Assembly: GCA_022747635.1 (NCBI GenBank)
Contig: JAKTNV010000003.1
Coordinates: 95,101,454 to 95,165,453 of the forward strand
From: Hetaerina americana
Taxonomy: Eukaryota; Arthropoda; Insecta; Odonata; Calopterygidae
Length of the DNA stretch: 64,000 nt
Direction: 5' to 3'
The position numbers and the translations under genes were made by a program. The notes under the pieces were generated by a model. The model was given only the letters and a program-made list of their open reading frames with translations. It had not been told where the DNA came from and did no database searches. Below are positions 45,331 to 57,731 of this stretch, one piece after another; position 1 is the stretch's first letter, and every line of letters begins with the position of its first letter.

Positions 45331-48300
45331 TCTAACTTTTTAATCTTATTTACGATTATCGTCCAAATTTTGGAAGACAATTCGTCAATACATCATAATT
45401 TTTATTTTTCATATTCCCTATTATATTTGGAAAAACTGGCTCAATGAAGAAAAACTATAATTTCGAAAATCAAGGGATAATCCATGTCCTGAACTTGGTT
45501 TTTTTCCTACTGAGTCGGTCTTATTATGCACTTAAGTATGACACAGGCCATCCAATGATGCTATTAAGTGGAAACAGAGCGATAATATTTGATTAGTATT
45601 TCTTTTAAAAAACAATTTCATAGCATAACTTTTGCTTCTTAGAGTGTTGTCGAAATTTTATCCACGTACTCACGTGCTGAATAAGAGAACGTTTTGAGAA
45701 CAAAAATTAGCAAGCACACAAACAGCTTATGTAGTCGCTACCTTAGTTAATTAATGATTTCTCACGCTCACTGAGCCCGAAAAGAATCATGCCAATTTAT
45801 CACTGCTTTAATGGCTGAGGGAGGATCCAATCTTGAAGCCTTACTATTATAACTTTATCACGAAGTTGATTGGGCGTGCAAATATGTTTTAATGGTGCGT
45901 ATAATATGTTTACCTATAACTACCTGAGACCATTTTACAGGTGGCTTTAGGAGATTTCTGGGTAATTAGTGCAGGCAGTGAGGATGACAGTTATTAGCCT
46001 AAAATATGACGATTTAAGTCGCCGAGGGTAAAAAGCATAGTCCTTAGCAGCGTAAGCCGTGCGTCTAGCAATTAAAAATGTATCCACGAAGAAGCCTCGA
46101 ACGGAGGAGATGTGTGTTTGAAGGGCAGGGCCCTGGATATTCCTATGTCCAGCAGAAGTGACAGTTTGAAATAGAATTCCCATATTTCACATTTCCGAAA
46201 GGGATTGCGAATGGATTGGCTGTATTATTATGGCGTCAGTTAAGCGACGGCGTTATGTATATATATATGCCATGCCGGAGGATTGCCACAATGGAAATTT
46301 CAAAATTCAACCGCTTAAAATAAACATCAACGCCATGATACTCTTGTCGCCTTTTTAAGCCTTAAAGACTTTCAAGTGGCTATTATTGTTGGAGTTCTGC
46401 TCGACCTTTGTTTTCTTTGTTGTCTGCTGGCATGCACATTGACATTACGAGACCCTTAATGAACAACGTTAATATTTATCCTCTGCCCGATAAACAGGCG
46501 TAATCATTATGCTCGGTGAGACAAGTGACAATGAGAGATACGCGAAGGGTCATCTGTTGAAAATTTACATTTGTAGGTATAAATGCTGCATGAATAACGA
46601 AACAACTCGGAAAGAAATTTAATCGATGCCTCGACAGCCTGAGTCACTCTATATTCCAACGCCATCAATAATAGTCATTTACGATAATCTGCCGCTTAAA
46701 TCACCAATTATTAATGCGCAAATCTTCTAACTGATGGTCGCAAATGATCCATCAGTAATTTAGTTTCCTGTGCACCATCGCAAATTTTTCACATGTCTCC
46801 AAGCCATAGATTGCTGAGTTCTAAGTCTCCCGGAAGAGAGACGTTCAAAGGCTGGGGAAACTAGAATAAATGAGGGCGAAGTGTAAGATTTGTGAATCCG
46901 AGCTAGCAACGTGAATTGGTGCCAAAAGAAGGAATAAAAAAGTGTCAGAGAGGAAGAAAATTTGTTGCAAGGGAGGAGAATGATACTAAAAGAAAATGTT
47001 GGCTGCCTTAAGAATTTCAGCCAAATGTTAGCTGTATGAGCTCCCAACTTTTGGAGCTCTTTGGTGAAAGAACAACGCTAATGTGCCAATTAAAGCCTGT
47101 CGTAATCATTCGCATTCACAGTATATCTAATTTATTAAGCAACTTATTATGCAATGACGTTAATTTATGGCCAGTTCGTTTACACTTTCGTGTTCTGAGA
47201 ACATTTTGAAAAGAACACAGTCGAGCTTCCATAACTAATAACTAAGTCGAATTTTTTGAAAACTCGAGTCGAAATAAATTCCATCGTTCTTCTTTGCATT
47301 TTAAACGGCGTATTTTTTCTGGAACTCGATTTTTTTGAAAAATGAGTTTTCTCCCAATGACCTCAAACTACTTATGATAACTAGAAGTGAAGTTCCTGCA
47401 GAGAAAATAACAAAATCAAGAAATGTCAAGAATAAAGAGTAATGACCGATTATTTTAAAGCTAAAAATTTGTTAAGTTCATTGCAAACATTTCAATATAT
47501 GGTAAATTTTTATCGAATTGTTGGTATTTCCAGTTGGTCCGCATGAATTTTTTGCTTTTACTGACCATGATTAAATATAGCGAGTGCTTTCGAAGATGAA
47601 CTTAATTTTTTTCCATTAATTTTATTCAAGTACTCATTCTGTATTTTTCTATGTACCAGAGAGCTAACTTCAATCAAAATATTTCTATTCTACATGTTGC
47701 CTATGCTATTCTTGCATAAATTAACAGTAATGATCAGAAAGATGTACCCTTTTCCTAACTCAAAGTTATACCGCTCGAAACTTTTTTCTACTCGGTTGGC
47801 ACTTCGATGTATTAAACTTCGATTGTTTTCCTCCATAATGTTAGAAGGATTTCAAGGCATTGAGCTCACCTAAATCAGAGCTAATATATGCTAAGTGATA
47901 CATAAGAACTTTAAATGAGAAAGTCACGAGGCTAGGCCTTCGGAAACCACCATCCTAATGCCCTCAGTAAATATTTTTAAAAGGAAAACTCTATGATGGT
48001 GATATTGACCGCATTGTAGGAGAAAAAATGGCAATAAATTTTATAAAACCTTCTTTGGTCGAATGTATCTCGTTTCCACCACTTGTTTGGCATCTATTGT
48101 CTACTTTGTTCAGCACCAACGGCGAAAACACTTGCAACAATTTAGGAAGAATTGCTAATGGACTCCTCTAAGCTCTGGGACTTTGCCTCTGGGAATCCTT
48201 TAAGGTCATCTTTCAATAATGGATGCCACATATCTACCAGAATTTTTCATTGATACGTATTAATATTGAGATGGGATGCAGACATAGACATCTACATTAC

Positions 48301-49019
48301 TTGACATCCTCTTTTCCGACGTTTCTCACCGCGGGAGAGAGTACCAGGAAGGAAGTGGTGGTAATTTTATAGAGAAGAAAATGATATGTTTACCTGAAAA
48401 ATGCGTATATCGATTATTACCTATCTTTAATAGCACGTGACATAGTCGAAGGTGATTGATACTAATCGTGACGCATTATCGTGAATTGTTCAAAACCCGA
48501 ATTTGGGTAGTTTTTTTGAAAATATAAGAACCGTTATTATCTCTTCCCCATTCAATGGAATTTATTCCAAACCTGAAAGTCTACGGCTGGTAGTCGTCGA
48601 ATGTTCAACGTGTTCCGTTATTTATAAATTTATAATGGAATACCAACGGTATGGAATATTCCAATTGACTGGGAGAGACCTTTTTCTTTAAAAACATATT
48701 TGACAATTTAGTCATTGAAAAGAATTTATCATGCATCTTATCTAGTGATGAAGTCACACAAAGTACCTTTTTATATCAATTTTATTACGATTGTCCATTC
48801 CTCTGACATTTTTTTAACTTTGCAAAATTTTACGTTGAAACCACATCATTATGTATCGATATATATGTAATATTATCAACGCACTGTGATCGAAATGTCC
48901 TTACATTCTATTTGCAATAAGAAAAAAACGAAAGAAAATCAATCTTCGGCTCTACTTCTTTCGTGTAATTATATACGACGAGTATATGCATATCTTTATA
49001 AAATTTATTGTTACTATCT
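45331..49019. other. AT-rich non-coding stretch with a possible regulatory block
   Basis: No gene is recognised. A TA run lies near 46257-46268. The part from about 46200 to 46780 is of higher complexity, dense in short AT-rich motifs of the kind bound by homeodomain proteins (TAATTA-like, TTAATG, AATTATTAATG), without a frame. This is a weak sign of a conserved enhancer. Confidence 0.4.
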
Positions 49020-49960
49020 ATACGGTTGACGAGATGGAAAGGGTATCTGGCGGGGAGGGGAGAAGGAGGGCATTGAAATGCATCTCCCCCTCCTTGGGGG
49101 GGGAGAGGGGGTAAGGGGAAGGGTGGGAATGATTTGTTGAGGAGCGTTGTGAGGATGTCGGTCGGCGGAGTGCCGGGAGAGAGAGAGTCGCAGACGCTCG
49201 TCTCGTCTCTTCGGACGGACCGCGAGGGAGTGGAGCGAGGGGGAGGGCGGGCGGCTCGCGTGGGGGTGGGGCGGGGGTGGAAGGGCGACGGAGGGATGAC
49301 GGCAGAGTGCAGCGGCGGCTAGCTGGGCGGAGAGTGGGGGGAGGGGAGATGTGGAAGGGGGAGGTGGAGAGGGGAAGGGAAAAGGTGGGGGGGGGGCGAG
49401 GAGCGAAAGAGCCCGGCGTGTTTCTGCATGGCGTGTGTCAGGTTGACCACGCGGTTAATACGCGGATGGAATACGCCTTTACCCTACCTCCCCCCCGCCC
49501 GATAACTCCCCCCCTTGTGGTCCCTCCTTCCCCCAATCCCAATATCTTTCACCCCACAACCCCCTCAGCTCCCCACGCACGACCGCCTACGTCCAAGGCG
49601 AAACATCCCCTTTCCGCTGACCTCGCAACCCCCTCCAACCTCTCCGGCGCCGCCTGCCGCGAGGGAAAATGAAGCGGGGGAGGTTCTTTATAGTTCCACT
49701 GTTCTTGGTTCTCTCGCTTTATAAGGCCGGGAAGGGGGACCGGAAAAAAAGGAATAAACATCCGTTTGCGAATGGAATTACTCCCCCCTTGCCCCTTTGT
49801 CTTTTAAGCCTTCTCACATCCCACCATCAGCAGCCTTCCCCTACTCCCCCTTCCCTCGCCCACTGCTCTCCTGGAGAGGGGATAAGCGAAAGTGAAACGT
49901 ACCCGTGTGATTTAACAGCAGGCAAAACAAGAGTTTTCTTGCGTGTTAGCTAATTCCGTG
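49020..49960. other. GC island switching from G-rich to C-rich
   Basis: The plus strand is extremely G-rich at about 49050-49410, then C-rich at 49480-49670 and again at 49785-49870. Frames of 131 codons (49277-49672) and others reflect the composition. A TATA-like TTTATAAGG lies near 49718-49726. It includes the G-quadruplex motif listed separately. Confidence 0.5.
49096..49127 (+). other. G-quadruplex-forming motif
   Basis: Four or more G runs of 8, 5, 4, 3 and 3 are separated by loops of one to three bases, which satisfies the standard G3+N1-7 rule. Further runs at 49336-49398 would allow more. Confidence 0.75.
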
Positions 49961-52149
49961 TCGAAGGCGCTTTCTATTTTATGCTTGGCAAAGTGGTTTT
50001 CTAGGGGCGAGCAACGAAATAAATGAATCGGAAGACCGCAGAATGTTAACGCTGCAACGGACCAAAAATATGCCAGTGTGCGTCAAAGAAAGCTATTTTT
50101 GGACCGAAGCTAATTTTACTGCAAGGAAAGACGTATATATATGTGTTATTTTTGTTGTTCTTCTAGCCAGAAACTGTGTCAAAACAACTACACCTAAAAT
50201 AAATGTTTACCGTTTTTTCGAAGTGATGACGCGCTTTCTTTGTTCTTTTTTATACGTAGCCAGAGTGAAGTGGCGACCGGTAGAGGTAACCATTTTTATT
50301 CTGCCAAAGAGTCTGCATTTACAGGTAGTACTAGTCTACTGTAGATGCTGAATTTTACCAATGAGAGGCAGGCATTGAGGTAAAATGAAAATTAAATATT
50401 AAAGCAACGCTCTACGGATTACCTCCTGATCCACCTCAGTGCGATATGATCCTGGAGTAGATCAGAGTGATTCGTGGTTTACACCTGTATTAAGAGGACC
50501 GGGACCCAACAAGCATTTCTCGTAACTTTTTTATTTTTTCCAACGCAGCAGCTAAATCGAAAGCTCTCTTAAAACGCTCGTGAAGTTTATAATCAGATAA
50601 TGAGTCGTTCCATGCCCGTTATTTCTTGCGATATTGCTGACTGGAAATGATCCACCCAGCTCAGTTCTGCTGATGAATGACACTGCTTCGATAAAAAAGA
50701 CATTCAAAGTAATTCAAATCGAAAGCGATTTCCGATTTTAACGTAATTTCGATGGATTCATGGACTTATTTTTTCCAACCATCGACATTTGTGAGTAATA
50801 AACTACCACTTACTTTTGAGTATGAGGGATGCGTATGGTCACGTTATAACTCTTAGCATACGGAGAAATTAGTACAGTAGACGTTTGCCATTCACGCACT
50901 AAATGTGTCTAAAATGCAATACATCCACCATTTTACAAAATCTATCATCATAACAATTTGGTCAATATATTAAAATTCTTCTGGCGTTTTGAAGAAGAAG
51001 CATTCATATTCAGCATATAGATGTTCATTCTTCGTATTGCTTGGCAGTCAACCAAACGGTCCATGAATTTATATTGATGGGCGAAGCCTTTGGAAAGATT
51101 TATTGCAGATATTCTACTCTTTATTTATTTGATAATATTAGGTGTTGTATTAGCTTGAAAAGTGCATATGGTAATTTGGTATATTGTATAATAATTGTTC
51201 ATGGACCTTTGAGGTTAACCAAATGAGTAGGTATGCAGCTACGAAAAACGAATCAGTTCCTGGATTTTTATGTTCACCAGTTATTTTTTAAGGATCTGTT
51301 TCTAAGGATTCAAAATACTACTAATAAACAGCAATCTACTAAACGCCGGTGTATCGATTGATAGCGGTATTTGCAAATTTCCTTCAGAAATAGTAAAGTT
51401 TATTCCTAACTGGAAGGTTAAAATTCGGGAATATAGTACAGTATGAGAATTTTGTTTATCAACGCCCTTAACAATGTCTTATGCATATTTTTTTATTTAT
51501 ATGGTGTTGTTCAGATTTAACTTTAACCGCTGAAACTGCTAACTTGCCATAGATGTATCCCCATTAAAAGGCATTTATTGTTGAATATTTTTCGCTGACT
51601 CCAAGTGAAACAAATCTCATCTCTGTAGAGAGTTATTCGTCTATTTTAAATTTCCTATAAAATCAATCAAGTCTAGCGATCCAAAATTGGAAAGAAATTC
51701 AAGAATATACTTGTATATCTATCACAGGTTCTGCGGCTTATCAAAGATTTTATTCTAGAACAAGGCCTGTCGAAAAAAATATAAAAACCAAATTAATGTG
51801 TTCATGCGTCCCATATACCAATAATTACTTATCGAAGGGATAGCATTTGATTTTGAACTGCGACCATCTTAACAGCCTCGAACATTTAATAAACATGGTT
51901 TTAAACGATTGTTATAAAAAGGCTTTAATTGTGGGTATGTCACGGATGATAATTTGTGGCTAAAAGTGATAGCCCTGATGATTTTTAGTGTTTCTCGAGA
52001 CAGAATAGACAGTTATTGACAGTGATTCTTCCATAGAAACAGCTATCACAGCCAGTAACACCGAAAGCCACCCACGGTGCGATTCAATACTGTCCCTTCA
52101 CCACATAATAAATTTTCATTGCGTGCCAAAAGCCTGAGTTGTTAATGTT
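49961..52149. other. AT-rich non-coding stretch
   Basis: No gene is recognised. A 102-codon plus frame from an ATG at 50043 (to 50351) contains mixed residues and a hydrophobic middle but no domain. Confidence 0.45.
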
Positions 52150-53240
52150 ACCTATAATTTATCCGCTCCCCTCCGCCCAAAATCTTGGCAATTCGGATGG
52201 TAGTTCGTGAGACGAGGACAGATCCGTGCGTCGTTCGTCTCATTCGTCGGGCTCGGCCCCTTGTTTAGTTGTCCCCCTCCCCCACCGCTCACCCCCCTCC
52301 CTCTCTCCTCCACACACACACACACATACATACATACACACTCGGGGCCGACCCCCTTCCAGGGCACCCTCCGCGGCATCAGTCCCCCTCCCACCCCGGA
52401 AGCAAGTGGCCCGGTCGTGCTTCGATTGGAACGCGAGGGCGGGTCACCGAGAGGGCGTGAGCCGCGTCGGCCCTGTGCCGTGGCCTCATTACCCTTCCCC
52501 CGCCAACCCACCTCGACCCCCTAACAACCCTCGCTCAACCTACTTCCAGCCTCCCCCCTCTCCCTCGGCAATATCAATTCTCCAATGGCCACAGGGTGTC
52601 GCGCAAAAACCTCACCCCCCTCCGCTCACGTTAACCACCACGCCCTTCCAGTCCCCAACCCTCTCAGTAACTTCTCTCCCGTCACACCTCCCAAATAATC
52701 TCAGCTCTCCATCCCGTCCCCCACCCCCTCGGGCGACCGACTCCTTTCTTTGACTGAAATTCCAGCCACCCACCCGAATTCCTGCTCCATTCTATCCCTT
52801 CTTTAACCCTCTCTCTCTCTCTATCTCTATTCGGCCCGTCCTCCCTCCGCCTCCTCCCCATCGCCCTCAGCTTCGTCGTTCAAGTTTATCTTCCTCCGCC
52901 CCTCTTTTATCGCTTCGCATCTCGGCCAACCTTCATTCTTTCGCTTCCCCTCGCCCGCCATCGCCTCCTCTATTCTTGTCCTGCTCCTCCTCCCTTTGTT
53001 CTTCTCTCTCTCACCTCCTCGTCCTTCTCATCTCTTCGGCGACACCGCTTCCCATTCATCCCTACCCTTTCCATATCGCCTGACGCCCATCCTCCGCCCT
53101 CTACAGCCACTTTGTTTTCATGCTGGTTCAGCACCTCCTCGGAATTCGGGGTCCCGAGAGAAGAATTCTCCGTGGCAAGAAGGGCGCTCTGGAATTTGAC
53201 TTTGGTGCCTCAGGTTAATTCTGTTCCAATCCGCGGCGTG
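52150..53240. other. pyrimidine-rich GC island
   Basis: About 1 kb with a C/T-rich plus strand (52265-53110), a CA/CATA microsatellite (52311-52341) and a CT run near 52810-52822. It encodes Pro/Ser/Thr-rich frames up to 175 codons on plus, which I attribute to composition. Confidence 0.55.
52311..52341. repeat. (CA)n(CATA)n microsatellite
   Basis: CA units followed by three CATA-type units within the pyrimidine-rich island. Confidence 0.9.
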
Positions 53241-53728
53241 TGGAATAAATCGCACGGAGGCATAGGGGATATGATCTCGATTTATTGCGTATTAGAAATT
53301 GTTTACTTTTTGTGCTAAGTTTCGTATCGTATTTCAAATTAAAAAATGAGGAATTTTAATTTACTGAAGGTATCGCAAGCTTTTAGAGTGCTATCAATTA
53401 TAATGTAATTGTTAACATTGAGTTTTAAAATTTTTGCATCAGTTGGAGAGTTGATTTCAAGACGCGTTCTATTCGCTCAGGGAAGGGAGCCGGTATTAAT
53501 CACCGTGGTTTCTTGGTACACGGAAATCACACAGATTGGGTGTCCAGCGGAGTCGCTTAACTTTGAACCTGAGCCAACCAACTAATAAACGAAGGTTTCA
53601 CCCGCTGCGTCTCGTCGTACATTCAATTTACAACGTGTCGTAAAATGTAATGTTTTCACACGAGATATAATTAGCACGGGACATAATAGCTAATAGGGCA
53701 GATTTAAGAATTGGAAGTTATTAATTCT
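53241..53728. other. non-coding stretch
   Basis: I see nothing recognisable here. Confidence 0.45.
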
Positions 53729-53825
53729 CCAGCGCAAGGGTATTTGCCCGTGCCAAACCATTTGACTTAACCGGGATTTGAACCTGCTCCATCGGGCGAA
53801 CTTGATAACGACCGCGGGTTACCAT
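53729..53825 (-). mobile_element. tRNA-derived SINE fragment
   Basis: On minus, an A-box-like tggtaacccgcgg and a perfect B box, GGTTCAAATCC (53774-53784), are separated by about the tRNA distance. They are followed by cggttaagtcaaatggtttg and gcacgggcaaat. The two boxes in order and an unrelated body identify a tRNA-derived SINE. The family differs from the copies at 2294 and 31352. The 3' end and target duplication are not resolved. Confidence 0.6.
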
Positions 53826-54539
53826 GATCGTTATCGACGAAAAACTATTTTCCTTTCCATTCTTCCAATTTCACGGTGTGCAAACAACATAAAGGATTTA
53901 GTTTCTGATTCACCGTTGGAGCTGGGTGGTAAGAACCGTAATCTCGAAATGTGTCGTGTTATCGGGAGTGATAGCGATAAACGGGCAATAAAAGACTCGC
54001 GGTCATGCCTCTAAACTTGCAATTGCCTATCGGCCAGGAATGATATCAGTTACAACACCAATCAATCTTTCTTCCATAGTAGACGATATTGCGCTTCCGA
54101 GGATGTCCGGCTTTTTTCCTAAGCCTCTCTCTCGTAAACCTACATTTAGTCTTTTATAGCCTACGTTTACTCGCACTCTAAGTGTGGCTTCCATTTGCTT
54201 TCTCTTCATTTCTTCGTAATCCTCGGATCTCCGTCCCTGCGGTACGAGATGTAGTCGCTTCTTCTATTTCAGTTCCTCCCCTTCTCCCCCCACCCCAATC
54301 CTCCCCCATGCAATTCCACCCGTGAAAGCTCAGCTGTGAGTTTCGTTTAGTTTTTTTTCTAATCTTTGCTCTCCGTGGCCTAGATGTGAATGTGGGTGAA
54401 ACGTCCTGCACAGCTCTGCGGCGGCTATTGTTTCATGCCGTTGCGACTTTCCAGCACGGAGTGATTAAAGTTTTTTTTTGATGAGCGAAGGAGGATTGCT
54501 CAACTTCCTCGAAGATTAGTAAAACAAATCCCACTTCAA
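53826..54539. other. non-coding stretch
   Basis: No gene is recognised; short frames on both strands only. A C-rich run lies near 54277-54308. Confidence 0.4.
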
Positions 54540-55640
54540 ACGATCGCGGTATTTGCGAGGGCATAAATTTTCCTTTCGGCTAGCGCAGGAGGTCGTCAAA
54601 CCCCAAACGCAGTTTTCGCTCACTTGGCGTGCGAGATTGTTTGGCCAGATCAACTTTTTCATCAGGTCACGCACATCGGAGGATGCCTAATTTGCTTGTC
54701 CCGCTTGTTGTCCTCCTCCTGACTCCGAAGCAAAAAATAATCCGCGGCCCAAGCGACGAAAATGCGAATTAAAACGTTTCGCCGTAACTCTCTATCGCCT
54801 CCCTCCACACCCCTTGCTTGTGTACTTACGTCCTCGCTCCCCTTCCCCATCCTGGCTACCCTCATCCGAGCCCACCCTGTGACGCCGTCTCACCGCTCGT
54901 CTCCCGCCCAAAACCGCCTCCACCCCCCTCCGCTCACCCGCGGAACCGTCTCGCTTACCCGTTCGCTTAGTCGCGTGGGATGTGGATCCTTAAGCCTCTC
55001 CGCTCCAGCAATAACTCCGGGGCTATATCCAGGGCTATATCCCATCCCAACAGCTCTTCCTCCGCTACTCCCGATGGACGATTGGACATGTTAATTGACA
55101 CGACAGTGGCGCCTTCCATCCCTCCCCACCCCATCTTACCCCTCCCGGTGGCTCATTACGGGAGGAGTGGTTTCGGGTATCTCGCGTTCTTTTTTGACGT
55201 TCCTTCGAGGTGACACCGCCGCGACAGGCGGGGAGGGTGGGCGGGGCGTCAACTTCCTGGTCTATGAATAGTTGGCGCGTCGGTGGTCGGACGGATCGTT
55301 CTCCCCCCCTTTCCCCATCTCTCTCTCTCTCTCCACCTCTGTCTTCCCTCATCAGTCGGGTTTAATTGTCGCTCATCACGACAGGCAGATGATGGTTCGG
55401 CGCTTTGCTTTCCCGCGTTCTTCCCACAAAAATTCCGACCGTCGCGGGGACGGACGGGGCAGATTGCGGGCGGGAGTGTCGGTTTCGGGAGGGAACGATG
55501 TATTCTTGGCAAGGTGCGGAGATCCGAAAGTTAATAAATGCCCCGTGGGGGAGTGCCTACTGCCGCCTGAGGAGGTGGGGAAACTTTGGATGGGGTATTG
55601 GAGGGGGCGGGAGTGGAACGCCGTTCTTTGAGTAATGGCC
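54540..55640. other. CpG-rich island, pyrimidine-rich then mixed
   Basis: The plus strand is C/T-rich at 54790-55150 and CpG-rich to 55640, with a TC run at 55316-55332. Several overlapping frames of 76-136 codons exist on both strands. None shows a domain. Confidence 0.5.
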
Positions 55641-57329
55641 GAGCTCTTAAGCGACGCGATGTTGCGAGAAATTAAGTTACCTATGTTTGCGTGTGCAAGG
55701 GAGGGAAATGAAGGAGGGGGATATGCGGGAGTTTGTCTCCATAATTCTTCCCACCATGCCTCCCCGAGAGCTTTTATATGTGGCAAATATTCTTTTTGGT
55801 AGAATTATATCCCAAGAGAGGTCTTTGCATCGTAAGATAAATCTAAAATCGTACGCTTTTAAAAAACCCAGAGAAGATATTTACCGTAATTTATAATTGA
55901 TACCGAGTGCTTACAATGGAAAGGACTCCTTTGCTACTGTGGGCACATGGCTACCAATACTCCACTTCTTCTCTTTTGCAGAGAGTGAAATTCTGACGTG
56001 ATTAAGTTAAGGCTCGCGAAAAAAATGACGTTAAAAAAAGCACTTGAATCGATGTGTGCTCCATGAAATGAGGCAGTGAGTTGAAAATTTAAGATTCCCA
56101 GTCGAGCTGCTTCAGACAAGGGGTCTTTGTGTGTGAATCTTGGAATATCCTCAACTAAATAATTTAACATGCTAATTTTTAAACAACGGGAGCATCACAT
56201 ACATTTTTGCTTTTTTAATTTAAGGCTCCTTTAGGAGATTCGAAACTCAGCTGAGAAAACACCACAGGTGTTTGTTCGAGGGACAAAGTGCTAAAAAAGT
56301 TGAAAACTCTCCAGAGGATTCTTGGCGTCTTCCACAAAGAGGTTAGGGAAGAGGAAGCTGTCAGTCTGTTGAGGGAAGTAAGATGATGGGAGTATATCAG
56401 AGGTATTTAGCCCCTCCCACTCGTCCTTCCTTCAACTCCTCCCCTATCGAGAAGGGCTTGAGTCGGAGGAACAGCTGAGAAACACTCGGCCCATCATTCA
56501 TAAAACGATATCAAGTTCCTCGTCACGGAGACGATAAGTCGCCAGCCATTTGCGTCGTCACGGCGACTGAAATCACGGTAGCAGTTGAGAAATTGGTTCG
56601 GAAGTGAGCATTAGGCTATGGAGCTTGTTGTCCTTTCGACGCCTGCCTCAGGGATTGGCGATACCTGTTTTTTAGACCTCTGTCCTTCTGTTCATTCCGT
56701 TCCCGAGTTGAAGATATTTTGGCTTGGATTATTTATGACGAGAACTTCGAAAGCAATGCCGCAAAAACAACGACAGAATAGCTCACACTATAAATATGTG
56801 AGTTATTTTTTTGTCTCATCTTAAAATAAACAGCTCCGAAAGGGGATTGTATTATACTTCCTACCATTTGCTGTCGTTATTGAAGATGTTTTCTTACGCT
56901 AATCTAATTTCAGATGAATATGAAGCTGGAACATTATAGTCACATCAATCCTTTAAGTAATTGTACAGGATGCAATCATGAGTTGAGAGTACAGCAGAAA
57001 CAAACGATTCAGTCTCTCATATTATCCCTTCGCACACATTTATACGATTGTATCATGACTTAAGAAATATGGACTACGCCTCTCTTTAATTTTTGTAGTT
57101 TGTGGGCTTATATATGCTCAAGATAAATTATGATGGTTTTTATGTACATATAATACGTACGAGGATGAGGTAAATGTATATATATATTCCGATATATTTT
57201 CTGAATTTTATGTTTAATCCCGATAAACTTTTGGGCGAATTGATAGTTGTTTTTCTGTCCAAGTGCAGTCTTTGAACAGAAATAACAGAGCGGGGAAATA
57301 AATGCCAGCTTTGAAGCTTTAGGGGTTTT
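55641..57329. other. non-coding stretch
   Basis: No gene is recognised. An acceptor-like CTAATCTAATTTCAG (56898-56912) is followed at once by ATG and 48 further open codons (56913-57062), starting MNMKLEHYSHINP. This is an unexplained but weak exon candidate. A TA run lies near 57176-57187. Confidence 0.4.
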
Positions 57330-57368
57330 ATTCGGCAACCGCGGAATCCTCTAAAAGTGTTCCCAGTT

Positions 57369-57731
57369 GCTTCATTCACTAAGGAAAGAGCGGAACGAAA
57401 AAAAATAGATATACATTCAAACGCCATCCAAGAACTTGATTTATCTCGCGTTGGACTTATTTCCATCTGCAAAAAAAAACAATGCGCCTTTCCCCCTGTT
57501 TTAAATCCCGACACACTTAAAAAGAAGGACGAGCCGGTGAGCGGCGATTGCACTATTAAAATTGGTGGAAGTGGACGGAGCGACCCCAAATCACTTGCGT
57601 CATCGTTCCGAAGTAGGAATGAGACATTTCTGTGGTCCGAGGGTGCCACTCACCCCCTAAACCTTACCACTTACCATCCCTTCCCGGATAGGGCAATTAA
57701 GAAAAACCACCTTCCCCTCCTCCTTCCCTGA
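57369..57731 (+). CDS. unrecognised protein-like open frame, possible exon
   Basis: I do not recognise it. The frame lacks any ATG, so it could only be an internal or terminal exon. TTCCCAG immediately before 57369 could serve as a weak acceptor. The product is balanced in charged and polar residues (for example ERAERKKIDIHSNAIQELD and DCTIKIGGSGRSDPK), unlike the repetitive frames of the GC islands. An internal donor-like GCCG|GTGAGC (GT near 57538) could end it early. The opposite strand is also open (169 codons, 57140-57649), which weakens the case. Confidence 0.13.
   Translation, partial: ASFTKERAERKKIDIHSNAIQELDLSRVGLISICKKKQCAFPPVLNPDTLKKKDEPVSGDCTIKIGGSGRSDPKSLASSFRSRNETFLWSEGATHPLNLTTYHPFPDRAIKKNHLPLLLP

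Noticed and set aside
50400..50480. Possible hairpin around ctgatccacctcag and ggagtagatcag
   Set aside because: Pairing is broken every few bases and no better than expected by chance.
52226..52753. 175-codon Pro/Ser/Thr-rich plus frame
   Set aside because: It is a direct translation of a pyrimidine-rich island and a CA microsatellite, with no codon-position signal.
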